This document shows, piece by piece, positions 46,704 to 55,250 of a stretch of DNA of 64,000 nt. Position 1 is the stretch's first letter. Each line of letters opens with the position of its first letter. The position numbers were made by a program, and so were the translations under genes. The stretch is from Mariniblastus sp. (GTDB lineage Bacteria > Planctomycetota > Planctomycetia > Pirellulales > Pirellulaceae): positions 149,560-213,559 of the forward strand of contig JAKVBF010000001.1 of assembly GCA_022447555.1 (NCBI GenBank), written 5' to 3'. The notes beneath the pieces were generated by a model, which saw only the letters and a list, made by a program, of their open reading frames with translations, searched no databases and was not told the DNA's origin.

Positions 46704-48548
46704 CTACAACGTTATCTTCTGAGGAGCACTGCCCACCTTGACCTTTTCGGAAACCACCTTGCCCGGCTCATCCCTGCCAGCCTTCACGGTAAACGCCCTA
46801 CCCAGCGGGGCTTTGGGCGTAAACGTTTTTCCGTTTACACGAATCGTGTAAAGTATTTCGCCATTAGATGAATCGACCAGTTGCACGACCGGATCTTCAA
46901 CGTCGAACGTTAACGTACCGAGATCTCCCCAAGAGCGCGGCGCGTAATTATCCACCTGCTCAATCGTTCTCGGCCAGCCAACATACTGCTTCGTCTCGGG
47001 CGATGTTATATCTACATTACGGGGCCAACACTCCATCGTGATTTCACGCGTGTCTGTATTCAGTCGGACCACTCCAAAACCGGCCGAACGGGTGTTGAGT
47101 AAATTGCCGGCGGGGGTTTTTTGTGGATTGGCAGCCGCGTAATTGGTCACTTTGTTATTAAATCCATCGAGGTGGTCTCCGGTATAGTCAGGCGCTCCTT
47201 GCTCACGATTCTCACCGGGTGCCAACGGCTCCCACCAACGAAGATACAGGTTGGCGATGGACGGAACACAAAATGACCAGATGGCATCCCCGTGTTCTTC
47301 GACTCCATGCTGAAAAATGGTTGCCAAATGCTGATCGCCAGCGCAGTGAAAGGCAAAGCCTTTGCGTAGCGTTTGCAAGGCGCGGTTCCGACCCGACTGA
47401 GGCCAACCATTAGAATCCATATCGGCGTGCAGCCGACCGTTAGCACTCCCGTGAATATGGGCTCCCCCACAAAAGATCGTAGCCGACAAGACGACCTTGA
47501 GCTTGGCGGAACGCCAATCCTGAACCCATTGATCGAGAAACGCGAGTTGCCGCTGGCCCAATAGAATGGCCCCTTCTATATCGACACTGGACGGATCGTA
47601 ATCCGGATTGCGAATATGATCCGGACGAGGCCCCTGCTTCGGTACACGACCGGCCGGTCCCGTTTTGAATTTACGATCCTCGATAATGGCAAAATCGATA
47701 TTGCCCCAATTCAAATTGGTGAACCAGACACCGATCCCTTGGCCGATCTGGTGCGGATCGACCGGGTCAGGAAAGTGACTGGTTTGAGCACGCTCCACTT
47801 CTTTGACATAAATGCCCGGCTGTGAATAACCGCCGTCGGAAGCCCCTCGAAGAGTCGACACTTTCCCGCTCTCGCCCCACAGATTGGGCTGTCCTGCATC
47901 GTGGTCATCCGGCAAACAGATCGTCGGTCGATCTTTAATGATCTCGCCAAACTCACGTCCAAATTTCAACCAAGCTGCATAATGTTTGGTGTGGTTGTAA
48001 ACCTGGTCTCCCGAAAAGAAGAGTAAATCGGCATCGATTTTTTGAACGTTCTCGACAATATCCTGACGGGAAATATCACCGCCATGGCTCGGCTGAATCG
48101 AGTTCCCCGTAAACGCCGCCACAACAATTTCATCTTTATCAACCGGATTCTTGCGAATGACTCCCTCGTACCTCGCCTCTGCACCATGCGCAACACGATA
48201 ATTGTAAGCCCTCGAGTCATCCCATTGCTCAACACGAAACGGCGCGGTCCAACCGGGTTGGATAACCTCTGTTTTGGCGACCTCGATCCACTGACCATTC
48301 TTTTCGATCTCCAGACGAACAACGGGGCTATCGCCCTCATCCAAAGGGTAAAGCTGGGCTGTCAGCTTGAGCGTATTGTCATGGACCGTGTACAGTGCGA
48401 AACAAATCACATCCTTGGGCGCGACCTCAGGAATCGTTAGGTCGGCCCACTTTTTCTTCTGCTGATTTTGTTTCTTTTGTTGCGCTTGCGTGGTCCCTGT
48501 CAAAACAAGAAGAACACAGGCGAGAGTGAGGTAATTAATCCAATTCAT
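46704..48548 (-). CDS. PhoD-like alkaline phosphatase / metallophosphoesterase
   Basis: About 614 residues from the ATG at 48548 (GGGAG precedes it). After a signal peptide (LTLACVLLVLTGTTQAQ) there is an N-terminal Ig-like domain, then the metallophosphoesterase: SGDQVYNHTKHYAAWLKF, CLPDDHDAG, and the late metal-binding stretch HCAGDQHLATIFQHGVEEHG. This corresponds to the PhoD-like type that hydrolyses phosphodiesters or phosphomonoesters outside the cell. The sulfatase gene starts 12 bases after its stop, so the two genes are probably co-transcribed. Confidence 0.88.
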   Translation of the reverse strand: MNWINYLTLACVLLVLTGTTQAQQKKQNQQKKKWADLTIPEVAPKDVICFALYTVHDNTLKLTAQLYPLDEGDSPVVRLEIEKNGQWIEVAKTEVIQPGWTAPFRVEQWDDSRAYNYRVAHGAEARYEGVIRKNPVDKDEIVVAAFTGNSIQPSHGGDISRQDIVENVQKIDADLLFFSGDQVYNHTKHYAAWLKFGREFGEIIKDRPTICLPDDHDAGQPNLWGESGKVSTLRGASDGGYSQPGIYVKEVERAQTSHFPDPVDPHQIGQGIGVWFTNLNWGNIDFAIIEDRKFKTGPAGRVPKQGPRPDHIRNPDYDPSSVDIEGAILLGQRQLAFLDQWVQDWRSAKLKVVLSATIFCGGAHIHGSANGRLHADMDSNGWPQSGRNRALQTLRKGFAFHCAGDQHLATIFQHGVEEHGDAIWSFCVPSIANLYLRWWEPLAPGENREQGAPDYTGDHLDGFNNKVTNYAAANPQKTPAGNLLNTRSAGFGVVRLNTDTREITMECWPRNVDITSPETKQYVGWPRTIEQVDNYAPRSWGDLGTLTFDVEDPVVQLVDSSNGEILYTIRVNGKTFTPKAPLGRAFTVKAGRDEPGKVVSEKVKVGSAPQKITL

Positions 48549-48658
48549 CGTTTCTCCCAATCAATTGCTCCAGAAGACTCCAGTTTAATGCACGTTCGGT
48601 CGCTTGCCTATCGAAGGGCAGCGTATCGCGTTTTGAAGAGATTCCTTCGCGCGCCGGC

Positions 48659-49540
48659 TCACTCGCCCATTATTTCCTTTTTTGGACGGCTCCATGCCAG
48701 AAATAAATAGAGCGGGAGCAGGAAATGTGGAGCACGCAACACGGCTTCGTGAATGAATTGATCAGCACCCCAATAATGCAGACTGGAATCCATTCCCGCC
48801 ATGGGGCGCGCCAGTGATGTCACCAAACCCCAAACAAACGCGTACAACACCGCCGGTCGACGCGCCCAAGGGAGGCAGATTCCAATGCAAACTAAAACGT
48901 CAATCGCACCGACCAAGAGAAGGATCTTTTTGGTGGTTTCATAGTCCACCTCTAAAATCACCGTGATCATCCCGTAGAAATTTCCCGGTGTGGGCCATAA
49001 ACCCAATGCATAACTGCCATGGCCGATAAAGGTCAGGATGACTGCCACCACAGTCAAGGCAATGGTCGCCCGATGACGCACTCCAACAACAAGTGCCAAG
49101 ACTAGAATCAATGGACTCAATACCTGCCCCCCCTGTTCGATCAACATGGGTAATTCATTTTGAGCGGCCGCGTATTGGGCGTAGCTCAACACACTCAGCA
49201 AACCTGCTCCACCCACCAAAGCGGTCATTTGAATCCAAGACCCTCGGCGGACGGTGAAGGTCAGAATAGTGCAAGCGAGATATAACCATCCCATTCGAGC
49301 ACCCCAGGTCTGAACCAATCCATCATTCGCACCCGATCCAACAAATTCATCCCAACTGACGCCGAACCACTCGGCAACGGCGTAGGTCGTATCGTGCCAC
49401 AAAAGGATGCCATACGGCCCCTCCCAATAGAGGTGCACCCAGGTCCAACCGCCGAAACATAAACCGGCTGCCAGCCGCAATATCATCAGCAGCATCGCAT
49501 CAGATTTCATTGAAGAAAGGATACTTAACATTGCGACCAT
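48659..49540 (-). CDS. Multipass membrane protein of unknown function
   Basis: 293 residues with about eight hydrophobic helices; ATG at 49540 or the internal ATG at 49510 (MKSDAMLLMILRLAAG) could be the start. The N-terminal AAGLCFGGWTWVHLYWEGPYGILLW and the loop EVDYETTKKILLLVGAIDVLVCIG recall DoxX-like or TQO-type membrane proteins, but the evidence is weak. It is divergent with the sulfotransferase-like gene. Confidence 0.65.
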   Translation of the reverse strand: MVAMLSILSSMKSDAMLLMILRLAAGLCFGGWTWVHLYWEGPYGILLWHDTTYAVAEWFGVSWDEFVGSGANDGLVQTWGARMGWLYLACTILTFTVRRGSWIQMTALVGGAGLLSVLSYAQYAAAQNELPMLIEQGGQVLSPLILVLALVVGVRHRATIALTVVAVILTFIGHGSYALGLWPTPGNFYGMITVILEVDYETTKKILLLVGAIDVLVCIGICLPWARRPAVLYAFVWGLVTSLARPMAGMDSSLHYWGADQFIHEAVLRAPHFLLPLYLFLAWSRPKKEIMGE

Positions 49541-49639
49541 GCGAGGAATCTCAAGCTTGTTCTACGAGGGCTAAACATTTTTTTTTGGCGTGCGAAAATA
49601 TGACAATAGACTCATCAAAAATTATGATTATCCTGACAC

Positions 49640-50509
49640 ATGCGAGTCGTATTTCCCAGTAGCTTGGACCAGGCTTTGAATCGTCTTATATTTTCTATCA
49701 ACTCGGGCAGAGCGGGTTCCAAATACCTAAGTACTTTATTGGGCACGGCCAAAGAGGTTCATAGTTTCCACGAACCGGCTCCCGATATGGCAGGGCGATA
49801 CGTCAAATACCTCCCCGTCAAAAGGCACACACTTAAAACGCTTTTAGTCTCTTTGCCCGTTGCTCGCAAGAAACTTCGCAAAGTGGAAACGATTAAAAAA
49901 AAGCTTGAGGTTATGGAGCCTGGCGAGATCTATGCGGAGACCAATTTCCAGTACATCTTGTCTTTCTATGACGCGATCGAATCTCACTTTCACGACCAAT
50001 ATCATGTCGTATTAATGCGTCGACATTTACCTAAAGTTCTCAAGAGCTGGATGGAATTAGGGTGGTTCCGCGCGGGCCATCGCCCCACCCGTTACTGGTG
50101 CTATTCGGCCGTCGCTCCCAGCCGTGCAGTCCCCCCGGTAGCATCGATGCGAGAATTGGACAGTTTCGATCAGTGCATCGCTTATTTAATTGATATCGAA
50201 GGTCGTGCCCAAAGGTTTTTAAAAGATTTTCCTAACGTTCCCGTCACACAAGTCCGCTTGGAATCACTCTCTTCGCCGGAGCTCGTCCGTCGCCTTTTTA
50301 ATCAGCTAGGCATTACCCCAACTAAAGAGACCTTTAAAAAAGCAGGAGAAGTGATCTGGGCAAGGACCAAGCAAAAAAAGAAGGTAGGCCGCCCGGTAAC
50401 GGAAGATTATTGTCGTCAGCGAATCCACCAATATTTTGAACGGTGCCAACGTCTCGGGATCGAGGTGCCTCACCTTTCGCAAATGGACCCGTTCGATCCT
50501 CGGGAATGA
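49640..50509 (+). CDS. Sulfotransferase-like P-loop protein
   Basis: 289 residues, no signal peptide. The N-terminal INSGRAGSKYLSTLLG fits the 5'-phosphosulfate-binding loop of PAPS-dependent sulfotransferases (S-G-R-x-G-S/T), followed by HSFHEPAP. The middle YAETNFQYILSFYDAIESHF and the later FPNVPVTQVRLESLSSPELVRRLFNQLGI match the rest of the fold (the PAPS 3'-binding and cap region). The C-terminal helix carries multiple Lys. Acceptor unknown; a nearby sulfatase suggests sulfated glycans but that is inference. Confidence 0.72.
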   Translation: MRVVFPSSLDQALNRLIFSINSGRAGSKYLSTLLGTAKEVHSFHEPAPDMAGRYVKYLPVKRHTLKTLLVSLPVARKKLRKVETIKKKLEVMEPGEIYAETNFQYILSFYDAIESHFHDQYHVVLMRRHLPKVLKSWMELGWFRAGHRPTRYWCYSAVAPSRAVPPVASMRELDSFDQCIAYLIDIEGRAQRFLKDFPNVPVTQVRLESLSSPELVRRLFNQLGITPTKETFKKAGEVIWARTKQKKKVGRPVTEDYCRQRIHQYFERCQRLGIEVPHLSQMDPFDPRE

Positions 50510-50677
50510 GCGAGTCCTTCATTCGGCCAAGCCTGGCTTTCGTTCATCTCACATTTTCTTTAGCTGGAAGAGCGACGCAGCGTCGGCCTCCTAATTCTCG
50601 AAAATTCGACTATGATGTCACTATTGAATTTCCGATCCAGTCAGACGTTCCACCCACCTACTAAAAAAGAGCTTCCA

Positions 50678-51796
50678 ATGCAGTTCAAAATTTTATTGAC
50701 GTTGCTGACGAGTCTGTTAGTCTCTCAAGCCAGTCGCGCTCAAGACACTCGCTCCGCTGATGATCGCTATCAGGCTCTGGTGGCCGAGGTTGACGTCGCA
50801 AATGAACAGTGGAACGCGAGGGTGGCTGAGTTGCGAGCCGCTGAAAAAAGAGGGGGAGACCCGATACCGGCCGAGGCGTTTCAATCACCGTTGATTCCTT
50901 TTGTACCCCGGTTCGACGCGATCGCGCATGAATACGCCGGTACACCCGACGCGATTCCATTTTTGACATGGCTGGCTCAGAACGCGCTCCCCATGGTCGG
51001 GGCCGAGCGTAAAGCGGCCAAAGACGCGGTGCGAACATTAGTGACCACCCATCGGACCTCACCACGGTTAGAGGATTTAGAATGGATGGTGGGACGGCTC
51101 GATTATTTTTATGACGAACAACAAGCTATGAAGGTTGGATTACAGCTCGAGAAAGAGTCGCCCAGTCCAAAAGTCCGCGCCTACGCTACTTTTTCTCGAG
51201 TGAGTGCGACAATCAATAAAGCGCCGGTTGACTCCGAGACGTTTCGGTCAGCGAAGTCTGAGATTTTGACCGTACTCGACGGGATCGAAATTCCCGATCT
51301 GGCTTCAGCAGTGAAAACCAGAATCAAGATGCGTGAGAATTTTTCGTTGGGGATGACACCCCCTGACATTAAAGGACTCGATTTGGACGGGAAGTCGTTC
51401 GCACTTTCGGATTATAAAGGAAAGGTTCTATTCATTGATTTCTGGGGAGACTGGTGAGGTCCTTGCCGGTTGTTATACCCACACGAGCGGTCGCTCGTTA
51501 ATGAAATGCAAAATCGCCCCTTCGCTCTGATTGGCGTCAATTCCGACGACCTCGATCGCGCCCAAGCGGCCGTTCGAGAAAATAATATCAACTGGCGCAG
51601 TTTCCAGAACCAACCCGAAGGTCGTACAACCTCGATCTCCGATGACTGGCTCCTATACAGTTGGCCGACCATCGTTGTCCTCGATGCGGATTTCAAAGTC
51701 CGTTACCGGGGTAGCGATTGTGATGAAGCCACGGCAATAACGCGCAAGCTGGTCTCTCAGTTGGATGGAAAAACCACCGAAGCCGATGGCCAATAG
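50678..51796 (+). CDS. TlpA-like thioredoxin, candidate selenoprotein with UGPC active site
   Basis: A 372-residue exported thiol-disulfide protein if the in-frame TGA at 51455-51457 is read as selenocysteine. ATG at 50678 starts a signal peptide (KILLTLLTSLLVSQASRAQ), then an all-helical domain, then a TlpA/AhpC-type thioredoxin domain. The motif reads FWGDW-U-GPC-RLLYPHERSL: the TGA is at residue 260, exactly the first Cys of WCGPC, with Cys263 intact. After it the frame stays open for 112 codons with normal thioredoxin text (PFALIGVNSDD, the cis-Pro segment SWPTIVVLD). A gene caller would report 50678-51457 and 51470-51796 as separate genes. The alternative is a nonsense mutation; no Sec-machinery gene is in the window. 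Confidence 0.75.
51455..51498 (+). promoter_or_regulatory. Candidate bacterial SECIS element with its UGA
   Basis: The UGA codon is at 51455-51457. A 6-bp stem, ACGAGC (51483-51488) with GCTCGT (51493-51498), closes a four-base loop GGTC. The loop starts 32 bases after the UGA and has G at its first positions, which fits the general bacterial SECIS model (small apical loop with an early G about 16-37 bases from the UGA). It lies within the codons for ERSL. A chance hairpin cannot be excluded. Confidence 0.5.
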
Positions 51797-52202
51797 TCTT
51801 TGACTAACCCCGTTGTTATTTCCAAAACAAGTCGTCTCAAGGTCTCCAACTGCAAATTGCTATGCTCTCATTTCAACTTCCTCTACCAAACGGGGACGTC
51901 TCTTTTTTCCTACTCTTGTCGGACGATCATCAGAAAATGTTGGGAGAAATCGACATGCCGACCAGTGGTCTTACCATTCTGCAGCGGAACAGATGGTCTT
52001 AACATTGGTGTCGAACAGGCAGGCCTCAAGCCTTCACGTGCCGTCGAAGTAAACAAAGACTGTAGAGCGACATTGGCAACAAAAAACGATACTACGTTTG
52101 ATCGCAAAGCACATAAAAAAGACGGTGACTCGAACCACGGAAAATCATCCGCCTCTCGACAGCAACTCACAAAACGCATACTTTATAGGGGTCAAACCAC
52201 AT
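51797..52202. other. Gap between selenoprotein candidate and tRNA-Leu
   Basis: 406 bases with no intact gene. It contains the methyltransferase remnant described at 51965-52090. No direct repeat of the tRNA 3' end, integrase gene or insertion-sequence end was found, so an integrated element is only hinted at. Confidence 0.45.
51965..52090 (+). pseudogene. Fragment of a C5 cytosine DNA methyltransferase
   Basis: One reading frame gives about 42 residues resembling the N-terminal motif I and II region of C5 cytosine methyltransferases: SGTDGLNIGVEQAGLKPSRA, then VEVNKDCRATLATKND, compared with the family pattern SGxGGLxLGxEQAG ... AVExDKDxxATxxxN. Residues before and after do not follow the family, no catalytic PC motif is seen, and the frame is broken at the left. 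It is a remnant, lying just upstream of tRNA-Leu(CAG), a type of gene often used as an integration site. Confidence 0.5.
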
Positions 52203-52286
52203 GCGGGTGTGGCGGAATTGGCAGACGCGCTAGATTCAGGTTCTAGTGGGGGCAACCCCGTGGAGGTTCAAGTCCTCTCACCCGCA
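52203..52286 (+). tRNA. tRNA-Leu (anticodon CAG)
   Basis: Acceptor stem GCGGGTG (52203-52209) pairs with CACCCGC (52279-52285), discriminator A at 52286, D arm with GGCAGACGC, anticodon stem CTAGA/TCTAG with loop TTCAGGT (anticodon CAG), a class II variable arm with GGGGGCAACCCC, and T loop GTTCAAGTC. No encoded CCA. Overlapping protein frames that translate to GVAELADALDSG are the well-known artefact of this tRNA type. Confidence 0.97.
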
Positions 52287-52362
52287 CTGCAAGACGGGGG
52301 CATTGACGAGGATACACCCCCACCTTGCCGGCTTCAGCCGGCCAATTCAGCTTTATAAAAAA

Positions 52363-52929
52363 TTAGCGGAACAGTCGGAACCGTTTCTTAGGCGACTCGC
52401 AATTCATTCGCGTACCGGTCCTGACAATGTCGGGAAGCGCTTTACCGTCAGCCGTTGTCCTTTTGATCACCAACTCATGGTGGTTGTGATCGGTGCAGGT
52501 AAAGGCAGCGACCTGTTTGGTCACCGTGCCGTCCATATGGAACGTCGAACCGGTGATTTTAAAAGTCGTGCCTGGCCCAATCATTTCGTCTTTAGGCTTT
52601 GAGATCCGCAACCGAGAACGCGAGCCATCTTCCATCTGGACAACGCCAACCCACTGGCCACTTGCGGGGTTAAATCCCCAAACGGCCGTATGATCTTCAC
52701 CCACAACAACATTACAGCCCCCCTTCGATCCACGAATCTTGATCTCAGAGGTCTGAGTCTCCCCCTCCTCGGTTAGATCGATTTTCCAAGTTCCCTGAAA
52801 GTAACTATAGTACTCCACAAAACGATTTTTTAATGAATCTTCACCCGCGTCATCCGCAGTTGATGCATTCACATTAAACATCAAATTGATCGCCGCTAAA
52901 CACAAGAAACTACCCAGTATGGCTTTCAT
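52363..52929 (-). CDS. Secreted hypothetical protein
   Basis: 188 residues, signal peptide (ILGSFLCLAAINLMFNVNAS) and a good ribosome site (AAAGGGG) before the ATG. The mature part begins NRFVEYYSYFQGTWKIDLTEEG and has a beta-barrel-like alternation (WGFNPASGQWVGVVQMEDGS, GTTFKITGSTFHMDG), similar to lipocalin-like or DUF1579-type proteins, in which WxG and GTW motifs occur near the start. The function is not known. Confidence 0.72.
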   Translation of the reverse strand: MKAILGSFLCLAAINLMFNVNASTADDAGEDSLKNRFVEYYSYFQGTWKIDLTEEGETQTSEIKIRGSKGGCNVVVGEDHTAVWGFNPASGQWVGVVQMEDGSRSRLRISKPKDEMIGPGTTFKITGSTFHMDGTVTKQVAAFTCTDHNHHELVIKRTTADGKALPDIVRTGTRMNCESPKKRFRLFR

Positions 52930-53071
52930 CGAATCCCCTTTCGGAACGCCTTGTTGATACAGAATGTGTAAGATTTCGTTTATGGTGCTGGAACATAAGA
53001 CGCTCGAGACTGCCTGTCAATCACCGCCTTTTTTTAGGTGGTAGCTATTAGCCAACCCGTGTGAGACTCTC

Positions 53072-53094
53072 CAGTTGCAATACAATTGCAACTG
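53072..53094. promoter_or_regulatory. Perfect 23-bp palindrome, candidate Zur/Fur-family operator
   Basis: Two 10-base arms, CAGTTGCAAT and ATTGCAACTG, separated by ACA. The size and symmetry are like Zur/Fur boxes. The right arm overlaps a possible -35 box (TTGCAA, 53086-53091), with a -10-like TTATAC (53109-53114) 17 bases downstream, so binding would repress. The gene downstream is a COG0523 GTPase, a family often under zinc control. Confidence 0.55.
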
Positions 53095-53203
53095 CGATAA
53101 ATTTGCCTTTATACCGAGAGTGCAACGTGATCAAAATTGGCCCGTACGAAACAAGGGCTCGATTCCACAAACTCAATCCACCATCGCCTTTGCGTTCGAC
53201 ATC

Positions 53204-54439
53204 ATGAGACCATTTAGCGAAACCCCTCGCCTTCCTGTCACCGTTCTCTCCGGTTTTCTTGGTGCCGGTAAGACCACGTTGCTGAATCACGTCCTTACCA
53301 ATCGAGAAGAGAAACGTGTTGCCGTTATCGTCAACGATATGAGCGAAGTCAACATTGACGCAGCACTCGTTCGTGACGGAAAAGCAAATCTATCGAGAAC
53401 GGACGAACAGTTGGTCGAAATGAGCAACGGCTGCATCTGTTGCACACTCCGAGAAGACCTACTTCTTGAGGTGGCTAAACTAGCTCGCGAAGAACGTTTC
53501 GACTATCTACTCATCGAATCGACCGGCATAAGTGAACCGATGCCTGTTGCCGAAACATTTACCTTTGCCGATGAAAGGGGAAATAGCCTTTCAAGCCTAG
53601 CAGAATTGGACACGATGGTTACCGTGGTCGATGCCGGCAACTTTTTCAAGGATTTCGGATCTTGGGAGAATCTGACCGATCGGCGGCTTGGTGTGAACGA
53701 AGATGATCGTCGCAACATTGTTGACTTGCTTGTGGATCAGATCGAGTTCGCCAACGTAATCATCATCAATAAGACCGATTTGGTGTCGCCTATCGAGTTA
53801 GAGCAACTCGAGCAGATCATTTGTCGCCTAAACCCTGGGGCCAAGATCCTTCACTCTCTTGAGAGCCGTGTTCCTTTGGAAGACGTTATGGGAACCGGCC
53901 GTTTTCGACTGAGCGAGGCAGAATCGGCGCCGGGCTGGTTAGAGGTCCCTCGGGGCCAGGAAGAAACCGAGACCGAAGAGTACGGCATCAGTCATTTTGT
54001 GTACCGGCGTGATCGGCCATTCCATGCCGCACGTTTTTCCGAGGCCATGAGGAAAGGCTTTAGCGAAGGTCAACCCATGAATGGCGTTTTGCGAAGCAAA
54101 GGCTTGATGTGGATCGCTTCGAGAAATAATTGGGCCTACGACTGGTCCCAGGCAGGCAGCTCGGTCCGGATGAATCCCGCTGGCTTATGGTGGGCGGCTG
54201 CTCCCCAAGACGAATGGCCAGAGGACCCCGATGCAATCGCCGAAATCAACGCGAAGCTCACGGGCCCTTTTGGTGACCGCCACCAAGAATTGGTGTTCAT
54301 CGGACATGAAATGGACGCAACGCGGATTACCGAATCCCTCGATCAATGCCTATTAACTGATTCAGAGTTGGCTTTGGGGCCTAATCGATGGAGAACGTTT
54401 GATGATCCATTCCCACCCATTGAGGAGGATCTCGGATAG
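53204..54439 (+). CDS. COG0523 GTPase, CobW/ZigA-type metallochaperone
   Basis: 411 residues from the ATG at 53204; the frame runs on to 53075, into the palindrome, so the later start is preferred. G1 is [17 protein letters not shown], the metal motif is [11 protein letters not shown] (CxCC), Switch/G3 is [11 protein letters not shown], and NKTD gives base specificity. The C-terminal CobW_C half is long ([35 protein letters not shown]), as in ZigA/YeiR/YciC-type zinc proteins. It probably delivers zinc to a client protein under zinc limitation. Role and metal are inferred from the motif and operator. Confidence 0.93.
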   Translation: MRPFSETPRLPVTVLSGFLGAGKTTLLNHVLTNREEKRVAVIVNDMSEVNIDAALVRDGKANLSRTDEQLVEMSNGCICCTLREDLLLEVAKLAREERFDYLLIESTGISEPMPVAETFTFADERGNSLSSLAELDTMVTVVDAGNFFKDFGSWENLTDRRLGVNEDDRRNIVDLLVDQIEFANVIIINKTDLVSPIELEQLEQIICRLNPGAKILHSLESRVPLEDVMGTGRFRLSEAESAPGWLEVPRGQEETETEEYGISHFVYRRDRPFHAARFSEAMRKGFSEGQPMNGVLRSKGLMWIASRNNWAYDWSQAGSSVRMNPAGLWWAAAPQDEWPEDPDAIAEINAKLTGPFGDRHQELVFIGHEMDATRITESLDQCLLTDSELALGPNRWRTFDDPFPPIEEDLG

Positions 54440-54597
54440 CGTCACGATGGAGAAGCGGTGATGCATGCGGCACTGCTTCTCGGACGAAAATTCTCTATAA
54501 ACGAAATTTCTCTATACTCGATCCCTTCGCGCCTAATCCTCGAGGTTTAACAACAAGCCGCCGGCAATCTCTAAGATTTTATGGAAACGAAACGCTA

Positions 54598-54819
54598 ATG
54601 AATAACGAAAATGTCATTCCTGAAACTTATGATCAATGGCGATACTGTATCGAAGTCCTCGGTAAGGTTGAGTTGACGCCAGCGTATCTCAGTGAACGGT
54701 TGGCAGTATTAGAAGATCATGACCACATCGAATGCAAAAAATTTGCAAAACTCTACGGGCAAGAACAACTTCAGCGCACCGTTTCATGGTTCCGTCGCGC
54801 AGCCGGCAATCCGTCATAG
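54598..54819 (+). CDS. Small hypothetical protein
   Basis: 73 residues, ATG at 54598. The sequence (ETYDQWRYCIEVLGKVELTPAYLSERLAVLED, then TVSWFRRAAG) is amphipathic helical with conserved-looking Trp and Tyr positions, and resembles small proteins of unknown role in marine bacteria. No motif points to a function; no close partner on either side. Confidence 0.6.
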   Translation: MNNENVIPETYDQWRYCIEVLGKVELTPAYLSERLAVLEDHDHIECKKFAKLYGQEQLQRTVSWFRRAAGNPS

Positions 54820-55250
54820 GCCTCGTCGGGCTGTGAACGCTTTACTCCTTTTCACGGGCGAACCCTTGCTCGATTCGCTCGAGAATTTCAGCCGCTTGTT
54901 TGGTTGCCGGGTATTGCTCCAAAACCTCTCTCATCATCGTGGCCGCGTCTTTTATTTTAAAAATGCGAACAGATAAGCTATAGCGATTACGATTACACGC
55001 AACAGCATGCAACCGCGACCGAGCGGTTTAGATTTTTTCTCCGTCGCTTTCTTCCAGTTAAAACAGGCATTCGTTTTCGTATGATTCGCATTCCCAACTC
55101 AACTCTTGGTAAAACAAGTAAGTTCACCAAAAAAACCAACCCCTCTTTTCTTCTTGCGCTCGCTGATACAATGAATCGAGTACAAAAAACCAAATCCGAA
55201 AGAGATAGCAACCACCCCTCCCGAAAACGGTTTTCAACCAAGGTGTTCAC
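54820..55250. other. Gap with decayed coding remnant
   Basis: About 430 bases. The left part holds the TPR-like minus-strand fragment; the rest (54961-55250) shows no gene. A frame on the minus strand (54993-55286) is Arg/Leu-rich and not supported by a ribosome site. Confidence 0.35.
54842..54960 (-). pseudogene. Truncated tetratricopeptide-like fragment
   Basis: Minus strand from about 54960 to a TAA at 54842-54844 encodes a well-formed helical pair, IKDAATMMREVLEQYPATK followed by QAAEILERIEQGFAREKE and stop. This resembles the C-terminal repeat of a TPR or YbgF-like protein. The same frame upstream soon becomes non-homologous and meets a stop at about 55030, with no plausible start codon except an internal ATG pair. 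It is probably the decayed end of a gene; a short real gene of about 34 codons is less likely. Confidence 0.35.

Noticed and set aside
50678-51457. Pseudogene by nonsense mutation
   Set aside because: Kept as the main alternative but judged less likely: the only lesion is at the redox Cys, downstream codons are intact, and a SECIS-like stem is present.
51470-51796. Separate 108-codon thioredoxin-like gene starting downstream of the UGA
   Set aside because: It lacks the active-site motif, has no ribosome site, and is in the same frame as the upstream part; read-through as one protein explains it better.
52098-52358. Plus-strand frame translating to GVAELADALDSGSSGG
   Set aside because: This is the well-known false protein read through a class II tRNA-Leu gene (52203-52286).
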